In this document: positions 60,000 through 64,000 of the stretch, piece by piece | Position numbering within the stretch: the stretch's first letter is position 1 | Layout of the letters: every line of letters starts with the position of its first letter | Assembly (NCBI GenBank): GCA_028583605.1 | Contig: CM053333.1 | Span: 14,364,638 to 14,428,637, forward strand | Source: Dastarcus helophoroides | Lineage: Eukaryota; Arthropoda; Insecta; Coleoptera; Bothrideridae | Direction: 5' to 3' | Length of the DNA stretch: 64,000 bases | The notes under the pieces: generated by a model | Told to the model about the DNA's origin: nothing | What the model saw: the letters and a program-made list of their open reading frames with translations, nothing else | Databases searched by the model: none | Made by a program: the position numbers and the translations under genes

Positions 60000-61600
60000 A
60001 AGCCGATAAGAACATCAAGAAAGCATTAACCTACCGTGGGAGGTATAACAAATGATGACTGGACTGATACACCACTTCAAAGAGATTTTGGAAGAGAAAC
60101 GTGACGAATTCTTAGGAGAACAGCATCAAATAGATAATTCAACTTATATAGAGCTCCAATTGGAACAGGTAGCACAGGCCGTGAAAGGCACAAAGTTAAA
60201 AAAATTACCTCAGCCGGGAGGAATATATCCGGAATTCATAAAATATGGACATGAAAAACTTATAGGAATGCTAAAATCTCTACTTGAAAGATGCCTAAAT
60301 GGCGAAGAAACACCGACTGAATGGAGAACTTCATACATATGAGCCATCCAGAAAAAAAGGTTCAAAGAACGACCTCAAGAACTACTGAGGAATAGCAGTG
60401 ATCCCAACTATAGAAAGGATATATCCCCGGGTCCTTAGAAATCTAATAGAAGAGGATATGGAAGATAAACAACCGGAGGAACAAGCAGGATTCCGAGCGG
60501 GAAAGTCTACGACAGACAACCTTTTTACTCTAAAAATAAAGGGACTAGGACAAGGATGTTGTTTATCTCTTACATTGTTTAAAATATATCTAGACCAATC
60601 CTTGAAAGGCTGGACATGTAAATTTAAAAACATGAGACTTCGGGTGGAAGACGACACTCTACATACCCTGTACTTTGCAGAAGACCAGATAGTGTTTGCA
60701 GAGGATGAAAAAGATTTAAGCTATATGGTTAAAACCTAAATGAAGAGCATACTCTAGCTGGACTTACAATCAACTTGAACAAATGTGAATACCTAACAGT
60801 GGGCAGTGATAATAACAGCAACCTAGTACATGGAACTTTTGTTTGGTGGAACGGACTGGTCCTTGGTTATCTTCAAAAATTGAAATACAGTATTTGTCCC
60901 CTGAAACCAAGAAATATTAAAAAATACAGAAACCTTTGTTGTGTTTTTTAACCTTTCTTGGTTTCAAGGGACAAGTTCTGTATTTCAATCATGGAACAAT
61001 AAAAAACGTCGAAAAAGCTAGATACTTGCGAGTCACCTTCAATAAGCAAGAAAATAGTAAAGATAAAATTGAAGAAAGATAACAAAGGATAGAAAAACCA
61101 TTGAAGCACTCAATTCCATAATCAGGGTAAGAAATACCAGGCGAGAAACCAAAATACGCATTTACAACTCAATCGTTAAGTGTATTATAACATATGGTGC
61201 AGAAGTATGGGATCTGAATAAAGCTAATAGGATCAAACTGTTGGCCATGGACATGGACTTCTTGAGAAGAATCAGTCAAAGATCAAAACTCGAAAGGATA
61301 AGAAATATGGAAATTAGAAGGCATATGAATATTGAGAGAGATATTATTGACGACACAGAGAAAAAACAATTTACTTGATTTGGACATACAGAAAGAATGA
61401 ACGAAACAAGGTGGCCAAGAAAAGCGTTAGAGTGAATACCTCCAGAAAAAAGGAAAAGAGGAAGACCAAGAAGGAGCTGGCGAGATGATGTCAACGATGC
61501 TATGGAAGCAAGGAATTTAGGGGAAGATACGTGTCACGACAGAAGAGATTGGGGACGGAGAGGCGGCGACAGCCGTAAACAATCCTTGTTATATACAATT
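60000..61600 (+). pseudogene. RTE-like LINE, internally deleted, carrying insertion G
   Basis: Frame-shifted plus-strand pieces: HFKEILEEKRDEFLGEQHQI, KYGHEKLIGMLKSLLERCLN and TPTEWRTSYI (60052-60342), RNLIEEDMEDKQPEEQAGFR (60428-60500), then directly GLGQGCCLSLTLFKIYLDQ and LYFAEDQIVFAEDE (60540-60700). The jump from TTDNLFTL to GLGQGCC removes the RT block holding catalytic motif A, and the YADD box reads FAED. After insertion G the C-terminus continues (FLRRISQRSKLERI, IERDIIDD, RKRGRPRRSW) to about 61580. It cannot encode an active enzyme. Confidence 0.85.
60829..60997. mobile_element. Penelope-linked foldback element, copy G (no ribozyme module)
   Basis: Insert 60837-60989 bracketed by CATGGAAC (60829-60836, 60990-60997). 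Removing it restores the LINE reading LVHGTIKNVEKARYL across the site. It begins GTTTGGTGGAACGGACTGGT, ends TTCTGTATTTCAAT, and has inverted TTTGTCCCCTGAAACCAAG arms, but lacks the hammerhead-like core. It is an even shorter derivative than copy C and is younger than the LINE. Confidence 0.88.
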
Positions 61601-61785
61601 TTGAGTGTTCTATTGAAATTCATCCCTTTTGTTGTTTTTGTTTGATATTCCTTTTAACATTTTCGTTTTATTTTTGTTAATTTGGGTTTTTCCTAAATTT
61701 CAAAACATTTTTGTCCAAATGTTTACCCTAGCCTGGATCTTAATGTACAACTTGACTTTTTGTTGTCAATTTCCACTTTTCTTTT

Positions 61786-61942
61786 TGTGGAACGGACTGG
61801 TCCTTGGTTATCTTCAAAAATTGAAATACAAAACTTGTCCCCTGAAAACAAGAAAGATTAAAAAACCCAACAAAGGTTGCTCTAACGCGTTTCGACAGCC
61901 AAGCTATCATCTTCAGAGAGATACTGTCAGTATCTCTCTGAA
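61786..61942. mobile_element. Penelope-linked foldback element, copy H (left half)
   Basis: Starts GTGGAACGGACTGGTCCTTG, continues TTGTCCCCTGAAAACAAG and a minus-strand hammerhead-like module, then breaks off just after the mirror sequence CAGTATCTCTCTGAAG begins. The right arm is missing. Confidence 0.82.
61880..61920 (-). ncRNA. Hammerhead-like ribozyme module (copy H)
   Basis: Minus strand: CTCT, intact CTGAAGA, T, GATAGC/TTG/GCTGTC (one G-U), GAAAC, GCGTT, AGAG. All boxes are intact, as in copy C. Confidence 0.5.
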
Positions 61943-61945
61943 GTC

Positions 61946-62734
61946 TATACTTTCAGATTAAAATAAAAATTTCTGATAATTGCGGAATAGGTCCGATTTT
62001 CTGCAGCGTCGCCGAAGCCGGTCCGAAACTACCCATTATTTTTTTAAGAATAGTGGAAGTTTAATACAGATTTGTTATATTTATTGCCAATATATGACTT
62101 ATAATATTGAAAAATTCCGCAAACTACAGGTTAAAAATATCAATTACTTCAAGAATAATTTAAATTGAAATGTGAAAATTTTAATTTTTTATAATCTTTT
62201 CCCGAAATATTGACTTTAACCTCAGGAGTACAAACTTGAAATGTTGAAAAAAATAAATAAATGACTAGCAAAATTTTAAATTAAAAGTTGGTGTTTTGTT
62301 CTTAACAACGATTGCCATATCATGTTAAAACATCGATATTTCAACTCCCAATATCGATGTTTTATGAACATCGGTCACTCGAAATTTTGAGTTCAAAATT
62401 GACAATTGTGTTTGTTGAAATTTAGTGTTACAGAATAATAGTAGTAGCAATTATTTTGCAGCCAAAAAAACTCTGAAATGATTTGGACCATTCTACCCCT
62501 ACATAATGAAAATTTCCTAACTGCGCCACTGAATTCGGTCTAAAGGTAATTGGGTTAGCGATGTAAACACAGATTACTCAGACTGAAAATAAAACTTCCT
62601 AATCAGTTATCAGAGTTCAAGATAAGATACCGGTGAAAGCTAAACGTATTTTGCCGCATTTAAACAGTATTAATGAAATATACCATAAACAATTATGCTT
62701 GAGCCAAATGTGTAAATTAAAGCGCATCTAAACT
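61946..62734. other. 5' flank of the Oatp-like gene
   Basis: No gene. A 14-bp perfect hairpin AAAACATCGATATT / AATATCGATGTTTT with a 9-nt loop lies at about 62328-62364. The last 100 bp may be 5' UTR. Confidence 0.45.
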
Positions 62735-63008
62735 ATGATTCATCCAAGAGAGTTGTTAAGAACTGATTCTGATGGTACCCAAGGTTACTTCTCAGCTCCT
62801 GCGGATGCAGTGCATCAGGATATTGATTGCGGAATTAAGAATCTTCCATGTTTGAATCGAGTGTTCGGTTTGGAGAAATATGCAAGACTTGTTTGGTTCC
62901 TCGCCGTGTTATCCCTTGTTGGGATTTTCCAAGGAATTATACTTGCCTACTTCCGAGAAACTGCCCACATTTGGGATAAATTTTATCACATACCATCGGA
63001 TTCAGTGG
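62735..63008 (+). CDS. Oatp-like (SLC21/SLCO) transporter, coding exon 1
   Basis: ATG at 62735 opens 91 codons and one base. After a 30-residue cytosolic lead comes DCGIKNLPCLNRVFGLEKYA, the N-terminal pattern of organic-anion-transporting polypeptides (CG...C..R....K), then the first membrane segment, about residues 51-73 (VWFLAVLSLVGIFQGIILAY). The family moves organic anions, steroids and toxins across the plasma membrane with 12 membrane segments. The donor is GTAAGT at 63009, so the codon is split (phase 1). Expected full length is around 600-700 residues. Only the beginning is in the window. Confidence 0.82.
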
Positions 63009-63056
63009 GTAAGTATTCAGTTTTGTTGACAACTCGAACTCATCGATTTATTTCAG
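63009..63056 (+). other. 48-bp intron of the Oatp-like gene
   Basis: GTAAGT at 63009 and TTTATTTCAG ending at 63056. Its length is a multiple of three with no stop, so the frame is also open unspliced. Splicing gives DSVDWMIYLNEF, matching the family better than the 16-residue insertion. Confidence 0.75.
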
Positions 63057-63233
63057 ATTGGATGATTTATCTGAATGAATTCATAATGGGGGTAGTAGCC
63101 TTGGCGATTGCGTATTGGGGCAATAGAATACACCGAGCGTCATGGTTAGGGAGTTTAACTATGTTTTTGGCCATTTCCTGCGCTCTGTTGATAGTTCCAG
63201 AAATTTATCAGACCGAATTGGATCATACCAAAA
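63057..63233 (+). CDS. Oatp-like (SLC21/SLCO) transporter, coding exon 2
   Basis: Encodes residues 92-150: WMIYLNEFIMGVVALAIAYW (membrane segment 2), the short loop GNRIHRASW (the family has a conserved basic, G-R/H-R-x-W type loop here) and LGSLTMFLAISCALLIVPE (segment 3). It ends in phase 1 before GTTAGT at 63234. Without the splice the frame would stop two codons later. Further exons lie beyond the right edge. Confidence 0.8.
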
Positions 63234-63840
63234 GTTAGTATAGCTGTTAGCTGCAGACATTTATTTTAAAGGTGATTGTTGGGACATTTTTCATAGTGGT
63301 TCCAAAACTGATTAAGATCATAGATCGTTTTTAAAGGAAAACTCTAGGCATGAGCCCCTCAAGTGAAATAACTTTTCACAAGTAATCTACATAAAAAAAA
63401 ATTCAAATTTAACTTAGAAGCCCTAAATGATGGCATAACAATAAAACACTAAATAAGGTTATAATTGAACACCTTGTTTATTTTCTAAGATCGCTAACAA
63501 CTAGGAAGACTTAGAATTTAGAATGGACATAAATTTAGGAAAATAGATTTTTATGGGCTCTTTCCCCCATTGCCGACTTTTTTCTTAAAATTTCGAGCTT
63601 AATTTTTCTCTAATCTTTTATACTTCCAAAGGCCCTTTGTAAAACTTTTAACGTAATAACTTGTTTATTTTCTATGGTAGGTACGTGCTACTTAAAATGG
63701 TCATTAATTCTCTCTCGTATTTGTGTCTCAAAAATTTTAAAAAATTTGGCTTTAAATGAAAAACTCATTTTTTTCTATTTAAATCTAGAATCTGTACTCA
63801 ACAAGTTGAATTTATTCAAACGAACTCTTTAACAATGATG
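63234..63840 (+). other. Probable intron of the Oatp-like gene
   Basis: No exon recognised. Ordinary AT-rich sequence. Confidence 0.5.
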
Positions 63841-64000
63841 TACAGTGGGTGGCCAAATTATTAGAAACACTTACAATTTTGCGAAATTTCCGACATTATA
63901 AGCATTTAAAACACAAATAAACGCATTTAATTATACTAAACGATGTATACGTTGCTCATACCTTAAATAATACACTTTGGCACTTAAATGTAAATGAATT
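63841..64000 (+). mobile_element. Tc1/mariner-like transposon, left end (runs off window)
   Basis: TACAGTGGGTGGCCAAATTA followed by TTAGAAACACTT is the inverted-repeat start of Tc1-like elements, beginning at a TA target. It lies in the Oatp-like intron. The rest is beyond base 64000. Confidence 0.75.

Overview
The window looks like a non-coding-rich, AT-rich piece of an animal nuclear genome, most probably an insect. The basis is the GT-AG spliced genes (an RBM24/RBM38-type RNA-binding protein, an organic-anion-transporter-like protein and a secreted charged protein) and a mix of hAT, pogo/Tigger-like, Tc1/mariner-like, Ty3/Gypsy, Penelope-like and I-, CR1/Jockey- and RTE-like elements. The order cannot be fixed from sequence alone. 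There are no operons and no prokaryotic signals. Protein-coding sequence I can defend is about 2 kb of 64 kb.

Layout. 1-7.5 kb: a hAT-type element, a hAT miniature element, three copies of a Penelope-linked foldback repeat, and long degenerate AT-rich repeat. 8.2-9.5 kb (minus): first two coding exons of an RBM24/38 gene. 10.1-14.6 kb: small repeats carrying a hammerhead-ribozyme-like motif, a 567-bp MITE and pogo-like miniature elements. 14.6-28 kb: degenerate repeat, more miniature elements, a solo LTR, and a roughly 1-kb composite (CAGA)n(CAGG)n microsatellite. 28.5-30.1 kb (plus): an eroded I-like LINE. 32.8 kb: a second solo LTR. 36.7-41.7 kb: a purine-rich repeat block hosting three LINE 3' fragments, all on the minus strand, one of them split by a 165-bp foldback insertion. 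42.8-48.0 kb (minus): a three-exon gene for an unrecognised secreted, Tyr/Arg/Asp-rich protein of 407 residues, with a Penelope-like fragment in its 3.6-kb intron. 50.5-51.6 kb: a pogo-like element inside a hammerhead-like repeat. 54.3-56.3 kb (minus): an internally deleted Ty3/Gypsy element with one LTR. 58.5-61.9 kb: a second Penelope-like fragment, an RTE-like LINE carrying a foldback insertion, and a further foldback half. 62.7-63.2 kb (plus): the first two coding exons of an Oatp-like transporter. 63.84 kb: the left end of a Tc1-like transposon that runs off the window.

The most notable signal is a family of eight foldback/Penelope-linked copies that share terminal sequences. Seven of them hold ten instances of a 40-41-nt module that fits the hammerhead ribozyme layout (CTCT / CTGAAGA / stem II / GAAAC / AGAG). 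The module shows compensatory changes in stem II but has one extra nucleotide relative to the textbook core. Two copies also carry the GIY-YIG endonuclease end of a Penelope-like element, and four have clear target-site duplications. A second, unrelated set of small repeats (five minus-strand copies plus one inverted pair) carries a weaker version of the same layout.
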